Assembly: GCF_009862265.1 (NCBI RefSeq)
Contig: NZ_WWGX01000029.1
Coordinates: 1 to 50,302 of the forward strand
DNA length: 50,302 nucleotides
Direction: 5' to 3'
Origin: Streptomyces sp. SID8352
Lineage (GTDB): Bacteria; Actinomycetota; Actinomycetes; Streptomycetales; Streptomycetaceae
Made by a program: the position numbers and the translations under genes. Below, in pieces: positions 1-9,125 of this stretch. Below the pieces are notes generated by a model, which was not told the origin of the DNA, made no database searches, and saw only the letters and a list, made by a program, of their open reading frames with translations. Position 1 is the stretch's first letter. Every line of letters starts with the position of its first letter.

Positions 1-145
1 ATAGTCCGGTCGTTCACAGCGTCCTCGCTGTGTGTTTCAAAGGAACCTCAACCCGGTCGGAGATCCGATCAGGTCGGGGTATCAACATATCTGGCGTTGA
101 CTTTTGGCACGCTGTTGAGTTCTCAAGGAACGGACGCTTCCTTTG
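1..145 (-). other. 5' leader of an rRNA operon (pre-16S region); the 16S gene lies beyond the left edge
   Basis: Read on the minus strand, this stretch matches the spacer that precedes 16S rRNA in Streptomyces as I remember it. It has the conserved element around 112-133, then the AT-richer stretch at 81-108, then a perfect hairpin (CACAGCG at 15-21 pairing with CGCTGTG at 26-32, loop TCCT). Transcription would run leftwards out of the window into 16S rRNA. The hairpin and flanks probably take part in pre-16S processing. The mature 16S 5' end is not in the window, so the gene itself is inferred. Confidence 0.8.
112..133 (-). promoter_or_regulatory. boxA-like antitermination/processing element of the rRNA leader
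   Basis: The minus-strand sequence CCGTTCCTTGAGAACTCAACAG is the conserved element found upstream of actinobacterial 16S genes. It resembles the NusB/NusE-binding boxA (compare TGTTCTTTGA in other Gram-positives) and holds the palindrome TTGAGAACTCAA. The role in antitermination is known for the family; here it rests on similarity only. Interestingly nusA lies about 46 kb away in this window. Confidence 0.65.
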
Positions 146-388
146 TACTCACCCGAGATACTCTCTCAGGCTTTCCTCCGGGCGCTTTCCCTTCGGTCTT
201 GCGTTTCCGACTCTATCAGATCTTTCCGACCCGATTTCCTCGGTGCTTTCCAGGTTCCCGCTTCCGCGTTTCCCTTTCCGGCGGCTCCGACTTTATCAGA
301 GATTCTGAGTCGGAATTTCCGCCCTCCGGGGCGGCTCCCTGCCCACGAAGTGAGCGGGTGTCCGCCCGAGCGGAGATGTAAACGTACT
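146..388 (-). promoter_or_regulatory. rRNA operon promoter region with two repeated -10-like elements
   Basis: No gene is seen here. The minus strand holds two copies of TCTGATARAGTCGGA (complements at 206-220 and 286-300). They contain -10-like hexamers TAGAGT and TAAAGT, about 80 bases apart, each preceded by TGA. No good -35 hexamer stands at the usual distance. Tandem promoters with weak -35 boxes are typical of Streptomyces rrn operons, so this is the probable promoter region. Exact start sites cannot be told from sequence. Confidence 0.5.
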
Positions 389-427
389 GGAGCCGGGCGC
401 CCCGACGCAAATCGGAGGCCCGGCTCC
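389..427 (-). terminator. hairpin terminator downstream of the RNase J gene
   Basis: GGAGCCGGGC (389-398) pairs perfectly with GCCCGGCTCC (418-427) around a 19-base loop. It lies 33 bases past the RNase J stop and just upstream of the rrn promoter region, so it would separate the two minus-strand units. There is no T-run, as is usual in Streptomyces. Confidence 0.6.
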
Positions 428-459
428 GGGTCCACGGGGGCCGGCGGACCGACGGTCCG

Positions 460-2145
460 TCAGACCTCCACGACCACCGGCAGGATCATCGGCCGGCGGC
501 GGTAGGTGTCCGAGACCCACTTGCCGAGGGTCCTGCGGACGAGCTGCTGGAGCTGGTGCGGCTCGACGACCCCGTCCTGCGCCGAACGCTCCAGCGCCTC
601 CGTGATCCGGGGGACCACCGCGGCGAAGGCCGAGTCGTCGATGCCCGAGCCGCGGGCCTGGATGTGCGGACCGCCCGTGATCTTGCCGGTCGACGCGTCG
701 ATGACCGCGAAGACCGAGATGATGCCCTCGTCCCCGAGGATCTTGCGGTCCTTCAGGGCCGGCTCGCCCACGTCACCGACGGACAGGCCGTCGACGTACA
801 CATAGCCCGCCTGCACCTTGCCGGTGATCTTCGCCTTGCCCTCGACGAGGTCGACGACGACACCGTCCTCCGCGATGACGATGCGGTCGTGCGGGACGCC
901 GGTCATGGCGCCCAGCTCGGCGTTGGCCCGCAGATGGCGCCACTCGCCGTGCACCGGCATCAGGTTCTTCGGGCGGCAGATGTTGTAGAAGTACAGCAGC
1001 TCGCCCGCGGAGGCGTGGCCCGAGACGTGCACCTTGGCGTTGCCCTTGTGGACCACGTTCGCGCCCCACCGGGTCAGGCCGTTGATCACGCGGTACACCG
1101 CGTTCTCGTTGCCCGGGATGAGCGACGAGGCCAGGATGACCGTGTCGCCCTCGACGATGCGGATCTGGTGGTCCCGGTTGGCCATGCGGGAGAGCGCGGC
1201 CATCGGCTCGCCCTGCGAGCCCGTGCAGACCAGGACGACCTCGCTGTCCGGCAGGTCGTCCAGCGTCTTCACGTCGACGACCAGGCCCGGCGGCACCCTC
1301 AGGTAGCCGAGGTCCCGGGCGATGCCCATGTTGCGGACCATCGACCGGCCGACGAAGGCGACCCGGCGGCCGTACTCGTAGGCGGCGTCGAGGATCTGCT
1401 GGATGCGGTGCACGTGGCTGGCGAAGCTCGCCACGATGATCCGCTTGCGGGCACCGGCGAAGACCTGGCGCAGCACCCCCGAGATGTCCCGCTCGTGCGG
1501 GGTGAACCCGGGGACCTCGGCGTTGGTCGAGTCGGTGAGCAGGAGGTCGATGCCCTCCTCGCTCAGCCGCGCGAACGCGTGCAGGTCCGTGAGGCGGTTG
1601 TCCAGCGGCAACTGGTCCATCTTGAAGTCGCCGGTGTGCACGACCATGCCCGCCGGGGTGCGGATGGCGACCGCCAGCGCGTCCGGGATCGAGTGGTTGA
1701 CCGCGATGAACTCGCAGTCGAAGGGACCCACGCGCTCCCGGTTCCCCTCCGCCACCTCCAGGGTGTAGGGACGGATGCGGTGCTCCTGGAGCTTCGCCTC
1801 GATGAGCGCCAGGGTCAGCTTGGAGCCGATCAGGGGGATGTCCGGCTTCTCCCGCAGGAGGAAGGGGACACCGCCGATGTGGTCCTCGTGGCCATGGGTC
1901 AGGACGATGCCCTCGATGTCGTCGAGGCGGTCCCGGATGGACGAGAAGTCCGGCAGGATCAGGTCGATTCCGGGCTGCTCCTCCTCCGGGAAGAGCACCC
2001 CGCAGTCGACGATCAGCAGACGGCCGCCGTACTCGAAGACCGTCATGTTGCGGCCGATCTCGCCCAGACCGCCGAGCGGTGTGACCCGGAGGCCACCGTC
2101 GGGGAGCTTCGGGGGACGGCCCAGTTCAGGATGCGGATGACTCAA
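460..2145 (-). CDS. rnj: Ribonuclease J (metallo-beta-lactamase/beta-CASP RNase)
   Basis: This is an RNase J family enzyme with 5'-3' exonuclease and endonuclease activity, acting in mRNA decay and rRNA maturation in the cytoplasm. The metal-binding motif HGHEDH (residues 84-89) sits in an N-terminal beta-lactamase fold. The beta-CASP domain follows (LLTDSTNAEVPGF, then SFASHVHRIQQ) and the motif HVSGHAS lies in the last third. The start is TTG at 2143-2145, giving 561 residues beginning L(M)SHPHPELG with GGAGAG just upstream; this is the length I recall for the Streptomyces coelicolor protein. An upstream in-frame extension to 2331 is open but has no family-like sequence. It follows dapA on the same strand with a 160-base spacer holding a hairpin. 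Confidence 0.93.
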   Translation of the reverse strand: MSHPHPELGRPPKLPDGGLRVTPLGGLGEIGRNMTVFEYGGRLLIVDCGVLFPEEEQPGIDLILPDFSSIRDRLDDIEGIVLTHGHEDHIGGVPFLLREKPDIPLIGSKLTLALIEAKLQEHRIRPYTLEVAEGNRERVGPFDCEFIAVNHSIPDALAVAIRTPAGMVVHTGDFKMDQLPLDNRLTDLHAFARLSEEGIDLLLTDSTNAEVPGFTPHERDISGVLRQVFAGARKRIIVASFASHVHRIQQILDAAYEYGRRVAFVGRSMVRNMGIARDLGYLRVPPGLVVDVKTLDDLPDSEVVLVCTGSQGEPMAALSRMANRDHQIRIVEGDTVILASSLIPGNENAVYRVINGLTRWGANVVHKGNAKVHVSGHASAGELLYFYNICRPKNLMPVHGEWRHLRANAELGAMTGVPHDRIVIAEDGVVVDLVEGKAKITGKVQAGYVYVDGLSVGDVGEPALKDRKILGDEGIISVFAVIDASTGKITGGPHIQARGSGIDDSAFAAVVPRITEALERSAQDGVVEPHQLQQLVRRTLGKWVSDTYRRRPMILPVVVEV

Positions 2146-2165
2146 AAGACTCTCCTCACCACACA

Positions 2166-2191
2166 CGCCACGTACCGGTGGGCACGTGGCG
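2166..2191 (-). promoter_or_regulatory. hairpin in the 5' untranslated region of the RNase J gene
   Basis: CGCCACGT (2166-2173) pairs with ACGTGGCG (2184-2191), an 8-bp perfect stem with a 10-base loop, ending 20 bases before the TTG start. It could be a weak terminator for dapA or a structure that affects RNase J translation or decay of its own message. The sequence alone does not decide. Confidence 0.35.
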
Positions 2192-2305
2192 CGCGTGACG
2201 TTCGTGCAGAAGCAGTTGTGGTTGGGTGTGCGGGCACCGGTGGCCCGCGTATTCAGTTGTGAAGTCCTGGTGGCGCCGGATGGCGCGGTGGCGCGAAGTC
2301 CGTTC

Positions 2306-3205
2306 TCAGAGCTGTACCCCGCCGGCGGCAAGATCGATCTTGAGTTGCTCGTACTCCTCGGCGTTCAGCTCCACCATGGGCGCGCGCAGCGGCCCCGCGG
2401 GCCGCCCCTGGAGGGTGAGCGCGGCCTTGGTGGTCATGACGCCCTGGGTGCGGAACATCCCGGTGAAGACCGGGAGGAGCTTCTGGTGGATCTCCAGCGC
2501 CTTCTGCACGTCACCGGCGACGAAGGCCTCCACCATGGCCCTCAGCTCGGGGGTGACGATGTGGCCGACGACGGAGACGAAGCCGACGGCGCCCACGGAG
2601 AGCAGCGGCAGGTTCAGCATGTCGTCGCCGGAGTACCAGGCCAGGCCGGAGCGGGCGATGGCCCAGCTCGCCCGGCCGAGGTCGCCCTTGGCGTCCTTGT
2701 TGGCGACGATCCGCGGGTGCTCCGCCAGGCGGACCAGGGTCTCCGTGTTGATCGGGACACCGCTGCGTCCGGGGATGTCGTAGAGCATCACCGGCAGCGC
2801 GGTGGCGTCCGCGACGGCCGTGAAGTGCTGGTACAGGCCCTCCTGCGGGGGCTTGTTGTAGTACGGCGTGACGAGCAGGAGGCCGTGGGCGCCGACGCGC
2901 TCGGCGGCACGGGCCAGCTCGACGCTGTGCTGGGTGTTGTTGGTGCCGGCGCCGGCGACGACGTGGGCGCGGTCACCGACGGCCTCCACCACCGCCCGCA
3001 CCAGGTCCGCCTTCTCCGCGTCGCTGGTGGTGGGGGACTCACCGGTGGTGCCGTTGATGATCAGGCCGTCGTTGCCGGCGTCCACCAGATGGGCGGCGAG
3101 CCGCTGCGCGCCGTCGAGGTCGAGTGCGCCGTCCGCCGTGAAGGGCGTGACCATGGCAGTGAGGACCCGCCCGAAGGGGGTCTGCGGAGTGGAGGTCGGA
3201 GCCAT
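2306..3205 (-). CDS. dapA: 4-hydroxy-tetrahydrodipicolinate synthase
   Basis: DapA condenses pyruvate with aspartate semialdehyde, the first committed step of diaminopimelate/lysine synthesis. The 299-residue length fits the family. Visible motifs are NGTTGESPT (51-59, substrate pocket), the catalytic tyrosine in LYDIPGRSG (Y142) and the Schiff-base lysine in VANKDAKGD (K170). The ATG start at 3205 has only a poor ribosome binding site. The gene sits between thyX and RNase J on the same strand. dapB, the next enzyme, is about 4 kb further along the same strand. Streptomyces usually carry a second dapA elsewhere, which cannot be checked here. Confidence 0.95.
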   Translation of the reverse strand: MAPTSTPQTPFGRVLTAMVTPFTADGALDLDGAQRLAAHLVDAGNDGLIINGTTGESPTTSDAEKADLVRAVVEAVGDRAHVVAGAGTNNTQHSVELARAAERVGAHGLLLVTPYYNKPPQEGLYQHFTAVADATALPVMLYDIPGRSGVPINTETLVRLAEHPRIVANKDAKGDLGRASWAIARSGLAWYSGDDMLNLPLLSVGAVGFVSVVGHIVTPELRAMVEAFVAGDVQKALEIHQKLLPVFTGMFRTQGVMTTKAALTLQGRPAGPLRAPMVELNAEEYEQLKIDLAAGGVQL

Positions 3206-3278
3206 GGGTTACACGCTACTCGTTGCACAGGGCCTGGTCTGCCCTCGGGGGAGGCGGCAGGTCGGAACGGAGGTGGAG

Positions 3279-3316
3279 CCCGGCACTGCCTGCTCGGGGG
3301 TTCAAGCAGTGCCGGG
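3279..3316 (-). terminator. hairpin terminator after thyX
   Basis: CCCGGCACTGC (3279-3289) and GCAGTGCCGGG (3306-3316) form an 11-bp perfect stem with a 16-base loop. It lies 100 bases past the thyX stop and 74 bases before the dapA start, so dapA probably has its own transcription start. Confidence 0.65.
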
Positions 3317-3416
3317 TCCCTTTGATCAGGCTAGATGAACTTCTCCAAAGCCCGCAATACGGACACTTCGGGCGGCTGATGCGCACACCTGTGCCCGGCG
3401 GGCCGCCGGGGACGCC

Positions 3417-5057
3417 TCAGGGCGCGACACGCCCGTTGGCGTTGAAGGCGGCGTGGGTCAGCGGCATGAGCCGGGCCCACTCGGCCTCCATCAGCTCACC
3501 CACCATCTCGATCTCCCGCTGCGGGAAGGACGGCACCTTGGCCAGCTCGTGCTGGGTGCGCAGCCCGAGGAAGTGCATCAGCGAGCGGGCGTTGCACGTG
3601 GCGTACATGGAGGAGTACAGGCCGACCGGGAGGACCGAGCGGGCCACCTCGCGGGCGACGCCGGCGGCCAGCATCTCCTGGTAGGTCCGGTACGCCTGGA
3701 GGTACGACTCCTCCATCGCGCGGCCGGTCAGCTCGTGCTGCTCGGGGGTGCCCTCGACGAAGACGTACTTGCCGGGCCGCCCCTGCTGCACCAGCTTGCG
3801 CGAGTCGTCCGGGACGTAGAAGACGGGGCGCAGCTCGCGGTAGCGGCCGGACTCCTCGTTGTAGGAGTTGTGCACGACGATGCCGTCGGCGACGAAGTTG
3901 TGCCAGGGGCCCTCGACCGAGAGGTCGTAGGTCATCTCCTCGCCGTCGTCCTCGATGCCGACGATCCGGTCCGGCACCGCGGTGGCCGCGCCAACCCCGC
4001 GCCGTTCGCGCCGCTCCGCGCTCCGCGCCACGTGGCACGGCTCACAGGCGGGGGCGAGGTTCCGCTCGTCGAGCGCCCGCGCCGGGTCGTCCTCGACGGG
4101 GACGACGTGGTCCAGGGCCAGCTCCTCGCGGGGGAGGCCCCGGCCGCAGCGGTGGCAGGTGTCGACGTCCCCGATCAGCCGCTCCCGCAGGGTCGACGTC
4201 CACACGCCGATGCCGCGCTCCAGGGCGGGCGGCAGCGCGCCGGAGGGCCGCGGAGCGTCGTCGGAGGCCATGACCTCGTCGCCGACGGCCAGCTCGCCCG
4301 CCTTGCGCCAGCCCTCGGGGGTGAACACGGCGTGGTCGACCGTGCAGCGGAGGGTCCTGCCGGAGGCGGTGGTGATCCTGATGAGGTTCTTGACCCCGGA
4401 CCGGATCACGTCGACGATCCGCGCCCGCCCCGCGAGCAGGGTCTCCTCGTCGTGGCAGCGCACATGGCTGTCGCGCACCGGCTCCAGCCCGCGCAGCCGG
4501 GTGCCGGGGTCCCGCTCCCGGAAGTCCGCCACGGCCGCCCCGGCCGCCTCCCGGGACGCGTAGAGCCCGAGGTGGTGGTCGGTCCCGTCGCGCCGGACCC
4601 GCGCGGCCCACCGGCCGGCCCCGCTGTGCCAGGTCACGCCGCCGGCCGAGGCCGGCAGCCGGTCGTCCCCGCCCAGGTGCCAGCGCTCGTACAGCTCGGC
4701 GATGGTGCGCCTGCGCGGTTCCCCGGACTCGCTCTCCAGGGTGACCGCGGTGTCCCCCGCGAGGCACCAGCCGACCCGGTGGCGCATGAACTCGCGGAAG
4801 ACGAAGATCGGGGCGCTGATGAAGAAGGTCATCGAGTTGTGCTCGAACGGGCTGCCGTGCCGGTCCCGCATCAGGTAGTTGATCAGGCCCTTCGAGCGCT
4901 GCGGGTCCTTCTCCAGCTCTTCGAGGGACTGCTCCCCGGCGGTCGAGACCCGTGCGGCGAACAGCACGTCGGAGTCGGTCGCGCTGCTCCTGACCAGCTC
5001 GACGGTGACGTCGCTGCGGAGGTCGATCGGGGTGTCGTCGGCGGGGGTGTCGGTCAC
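3417..5057 (-). CDS. thyX: Flavin-dependent thymidylate synthase ThyX, interrupted by an intein
   Basis: ThyX methylates dUMP to dTMP with methylenetetrahydrofolate and reduced FAD. The 546-codon frame begins at GTG 5055-5057 (protein MTDTPADDTP...), matching the start I recall in other Streptomyces. The host protein is split inside the signature RHRxxxS: residues 1-97 end in MRHRVGW, a 300-residue intein follows, and the second extein resumes with SYNEESGRYRE and ends NANGRVAP. Joined, the exteins give a 246-residue enzyme, the normal family length, with the motif RHRVGWSYNEES intact. The frame is unbroken, so dTMP synthesis by this gene should depend on protein splicing. A hairpin terminator follows. 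Confidence 0.95.
   Translation of the reverse strand: MTDTPADDTPIDLRSDVTVELVRSSATDSDVLFAARVSTAGEQSLEELEKDPQRSKGLINYLMRDRHGSPFEHNSMTFFISAPIFVFREFMRHRVGWCLAGDTAVTLESESGEPRRRTIAELYERWHLGGDDRLPASAGGVTWHSGAGRWAARVRRDGTDHHLGLYASREAAGAAVADFRERDPGTRLRGLEPVRDSHVRCHDEETLLAGRARIVDVIRSGVKNLIRITTASGRTLRCTVDHAVFTPEGWRKAGELAVGDEVMASDDAPRPSGALPPALERGIGVWTSTLRERLIGDVDTCHRCGRGLPREELALDHVVPVEDDPARALDERNLAPACEPCHVARSAERRERRGVGAATAVPDRIVGIEDDGEEMTYDLSVEGPWHNFVADGIVVHNSYNEESGRYRELRPVFYVPDDSRKLVQQGRPGKYVFVEGTPEQHELTGRAMEESYLQAYRTYQEMLAAGVAREVARSVLPVGLYSSMYATCNARSLMHFLGLRTQHELAKVPSFPQREIEMVGELMEAEWARLMPLTHAAFNANGRVAP
3867..4766 (-). mobile_element. ThyX intein (300 aa) with AP2-like and HNH homing-endonuclease domains
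   Basis: The insert starts with CLAGDTAV (block A, catalytic Cys1) and ends with IVVHN before the +1 serine of the extein (His299, Asn300). Block B is RTLRCTVDHAVFTPEGW (about 137-153, TxxH at 142-145). Block F is around EMTYDLSVEGPWHN (277-290). Residues 42-84 (GGVTWHSGAGRWAARV... and LGLYASREAAGAAVADF) look like an AP2 DNA-binding domain, placed between blocks A and B. Residues 204-249 form an HNH zinc-type nuclease: CHRCG, LDHVVP, NLAPACEPCH. All self-splicing residues and the nuclease DH..N..C pattern are present, so both activities look possible. No LAGLIDADG motif is seen. Confidence 0.92.
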
Positions 5058-5291
5058 GGGTCGCGGGCCTTCCCATCGTGTCGCTTGGCGAGGCCACTCT
5101 ACGGCCCGCCCGGACGGGTGCTTCACGGGCCGTCAATCGGGGCGTTCCCGGCTCCGACGCGATGAAGTCGGCGAAATCGGGCACCGGTGCGGGCGTTCGT
5201 TCGTCTGTAGGGGTGACGGCCGGCGGCGCATCCGCCGGCCCCGCGCACACGTCCCGGAGATCCGTCCCGGTCCCGGAAGGGAGCAGCATCC

Positions 5292-5528
5292 ATGGCCCGC
5301 CGCAGTGAACCGGTGCCCTTCGCCTTCGTTTCCGAGGCCGACGGGTTCCGCAGCAACGTCACTCCCCCGCCGCGCGAGCGGCTCTCCCCCGGGCGTCTGG
5401 CCGGGCGTTCGCTGCTGGGGCTCACGATCGTCGCCGGGCTGGTGGGGTCCCTGGTGCTCGGGATGCCCGCGCTGTCGGCCGACCAGCCCTCTCGGCAGCA
5501 GCAGAACCAGGCGACCGACGGGCGCTGA
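5292..5528 (+). CDS. small single-pass membrane protein of unknown function
   Basis: The gene encodes 78 residues. The N-terminal 40 residues are polar (FAFVSEADGFRSNVTPPP), one hydrophobic segment follows at about 41-61 (LLGLTIVAGLVGSLVLGMPAL), and the tail is polar and glutamine-rich. GGAAGGGAGC precedes the ATG at a good distance. It is transcribed away from thyX, with a 234-base intergenic region shared by both. I recall similar small proteins beside thyX in Streptomyces, but no function is known to me. A hairpin (5577-5597) follows the stop. Confidence 0.7.
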   Translation: MARRSEPVPFAFVSEADGFRSNVTPPPRERLSPGRLAGRSLLGLTIVAGLVGSLVLGMPALSADQPSRQQQNQATDGR

Positions 5529-5576
5529 GCCCGGCGCCGCGGCCCGGGCCCCGGCCGGGCGGCCACGGGGGCGGGC

Positions 5577-5597
5577 GGCCCGGTGCGCCGCCGGGCC
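5577..5597 (+). terminator. hairpin downstream of the small membrane-protein gene
   Basis: GGCCCGG (5577-5583) pairs with CCGGGCC (5591-5597) with a 7-base loop, 48 bases past the stop at 5528. It is a possible terminator without a T-run. The next plus-strand gene starts at 5708. Confidence 0.4.
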
Positions 5598-5707
5598 GGT
5601 GCGTCCGGTGGGCGGCGGCCCGTCCGGCCCCCCGAGGGTGGTGACCCCCGGCGCGGGTCGATAGCCTCACCGGCACAGCACTCGCCCGGAACCAGTGAGG
5701 ACCGACC

Positions 5708-6262
5708 GTGCCCCTCCCCTTCCTGACGGCCGACCGAGCCTTCGACACCGCCGACGATGTCGCGCTGCCGTACGACGACCGGGACCTCTGGCGCCGCCCC
5801 TACCGGCCGGGGCCCTGGCGGGTGGGCACGGCGGCGCTCGCGCTGCTGCTCGCCTCCTTCGTGCTGTTCGCGGCGGTCATCATCGGGGCGACGGGGTCGC
5901 TGTCCTCCGCCGCCTCGGTCTTCGCCGTCGCGCTCGTCATGATCGCGTGCGCCCTGCGGCTGCTGCGGATGGGCACCTGGGTGAGCGCGCGGGGCGTGCG
6001 CCAGACCGGCTTCCTCGCCACCCGCACGGTCGCCTGGGAGCAGGTCGCCAGCGTGCGGACGACGCAGCAGCCGGTGCGCTGGCTCGGGCTGCCGCGCACG
6101 GTGCAGGGGCAGGCGCTCCTGCTGGCGCGCCAGGGCCGGGGCACGGACGTCCTGCCGCCGCTGATGACCACGCACAACGCGGACTTCCTGGGCCGTGAGC
6201 AGGCCTTCGACCGGGCGGCCGACACCGTGGAGGCGTGGGCGGACGAGTACCGGCGGGGCTGA
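5708..6262 (+). CDS. membrane protein with PH-like (bPH) domain
   Basis: The gene encodes 184 residues from a GTG start with GAGGACC upstream. Two close hydrophobic segments at about 40-60 (GTAALALLLASFVLFAAVIIG) and 65-85 (AASVFAVALVMIACALRLL) form a hairpin in the membrane. The C-terminal half begins MGTWVSARGVRQTGF and continues ...TVAWEQVASVRTTQQPVRWLGL, the look of a bacterial PH domain (TxxGVxxxxG..xxxxW.xV), facing the cytoplasm. No enzyme motif is visible and the role is unknown. The gene stands alone and ends 17 bases before a strong terminator hairpin. Confidence 0.75.
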   Translation: MPLPFLTADRAFDTADDVALPYDDRDLWRRPYRPGPWRVGTAALALLLASFVLFAAVIIGATGSLSSAASVFAVALVMIACALRLLRMGTWVSARGVRQTGFLATRTVAWEQVASVRTTQQPVRWLGLPRTVQGQALLLARQGRGTDVLPPLMTTHNADFLGREQAFDRAADTVEAWADEYRRG

Positions 6263-6279
6263 TCCGCCGGACGGTGACG

Positions 6280-6329
6280 GTACGCCGGTGGCCCGGTCCC
6301 CCCTCGGCGGGGCCGGGCCACCGGCGTAC
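6280..6329 (+). terminator. strong 17-bp hairpin terminator of the PH-domain gene
   Basis: GTACGCCGGTGGCCCGG (6280-6296) is perfectly complementary to 6313-6329, with a 16-base loop. It starts 17 bases after the stop at 6262. It faces the second hairpin at 6387-6434 between two convergent genes. Confidence 0.8.
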
Positions 6330-6386
6330 CGCGGTGTGCGCCGTCGTACCGGTACGGGCCGGGGCGGGACCCGGGGAAGCCGTCCG

Positions 6387-6434
6387 GGCCGGAGGCGGTC
6401 GGCCGGGCGGGTGTCCGGCCGACCGCCTCCGGCC
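6387..6434 (-). terminator. strong 18-bp hairpin terminator of the TPR membrane-protein gene
   Basis: GGCCGGAGGCGGTCGGCC (6387-6404) pairs perfectly with 6417-6434 around a 12-base loop, 12 bases beyond the stop at 6446. Together with 6280-6329 it gives each convergent gene its own terminator. Confidence 0.8.
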
Positions 6435-6445
6435 GCGGTCCGGTG

Positions 6446-6904
6446 TCAGGCCGCCTCGGCGGACGGCCTGCCGTCGTGCAGCGCGATCGCCCGCTGCATC
6501 GCCTTGCGGGCGCGCGGGGTGTCCCGGGCGTCCTGGTAGGCGACGGCGAGCCGGAACCAGCTCCGCCAGTCGTCGGGGGCGGCCTCGGTCTCGGCCCGGC
6601 GGCGGGCGAAGACCTCGTCGGCCGAGTCGCGGTCGACCCGCCCGCTGGGGCTGCGCCTCAGCTCGTCGACGGGCAGCCCGCCCTCGGCGTCGAGTTCCGC
6701 GGCGAGCTGGTTGGCCCGGCGGACGAACTGGGTGTTCTTCCAGAGGAACCACAGCCCGATCACCGGCAGCACCAGCACGGCGACGCCCATGGCGACCGTG
6801 AGCGGGGTCCCGGCGTCGATGAGCAGGACGCCGCGGCTGCCGACCAGGACGAAGTAGAAGACCAGGACGGCGGCCGTGATGATGTAGGAGATCTTCGCGC
6901 GCAT
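6446..6904 (-). CDS. membrane-anchored TPR-like protein of unknown function
   Basis: The gene encodes 152 residues. Two transmembrane segments occupy about 6-28 (SYIITAAVLVFYFVLVGSRGVLL) and 34-54 (LTVAMGVAVLVLPVIGLWFLW). A charged linker follows, then a C-terminal helical pair (DWRSWFRLAVAYQDARDTPRARKAMQRAI, about 111-139) typical of a TPR unit, predicted in the cytoplasm. It lies 58 bases downstream of dapB on the same strand and ends at a dedicated hairpin, so it may be the last gene of the pnp-M16-dapB unit. I recall conserved relatives at this place in Streptomyces but no known role. Confidence 0.75.
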   Translation of the reverse strand: MRAKISYIITAAVLVFYFVLVGSRGVLLIDAGTPLTVAMGVAVLVLPVIGLWFLWKNTQFVRRANQLAAELDAEGGLPVDELRRSPSGRVDRDSADEVFARRRAETEAAPDDWRSWFRLAVAYQDARDTPRARKAMQRAIALHDGRPSAEAA

Positions 6905-6961
6905 GTCAGTTGGCAGCTCGGTTCGGGGTTCGGTGCGGTGGGCGGGCCGGCGGCCGGCCGG

Positions 6962-9121
<2,160 letters not shown>

Positions 9122-9125
<4 letters not shown>

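Noticed and set aside
3867..4766. Reading the thyX interruption as a gene disruption or pseudogene.
   Set aside because: The frame is open throughout and every intein splicing block is present, so an intein explains it better.
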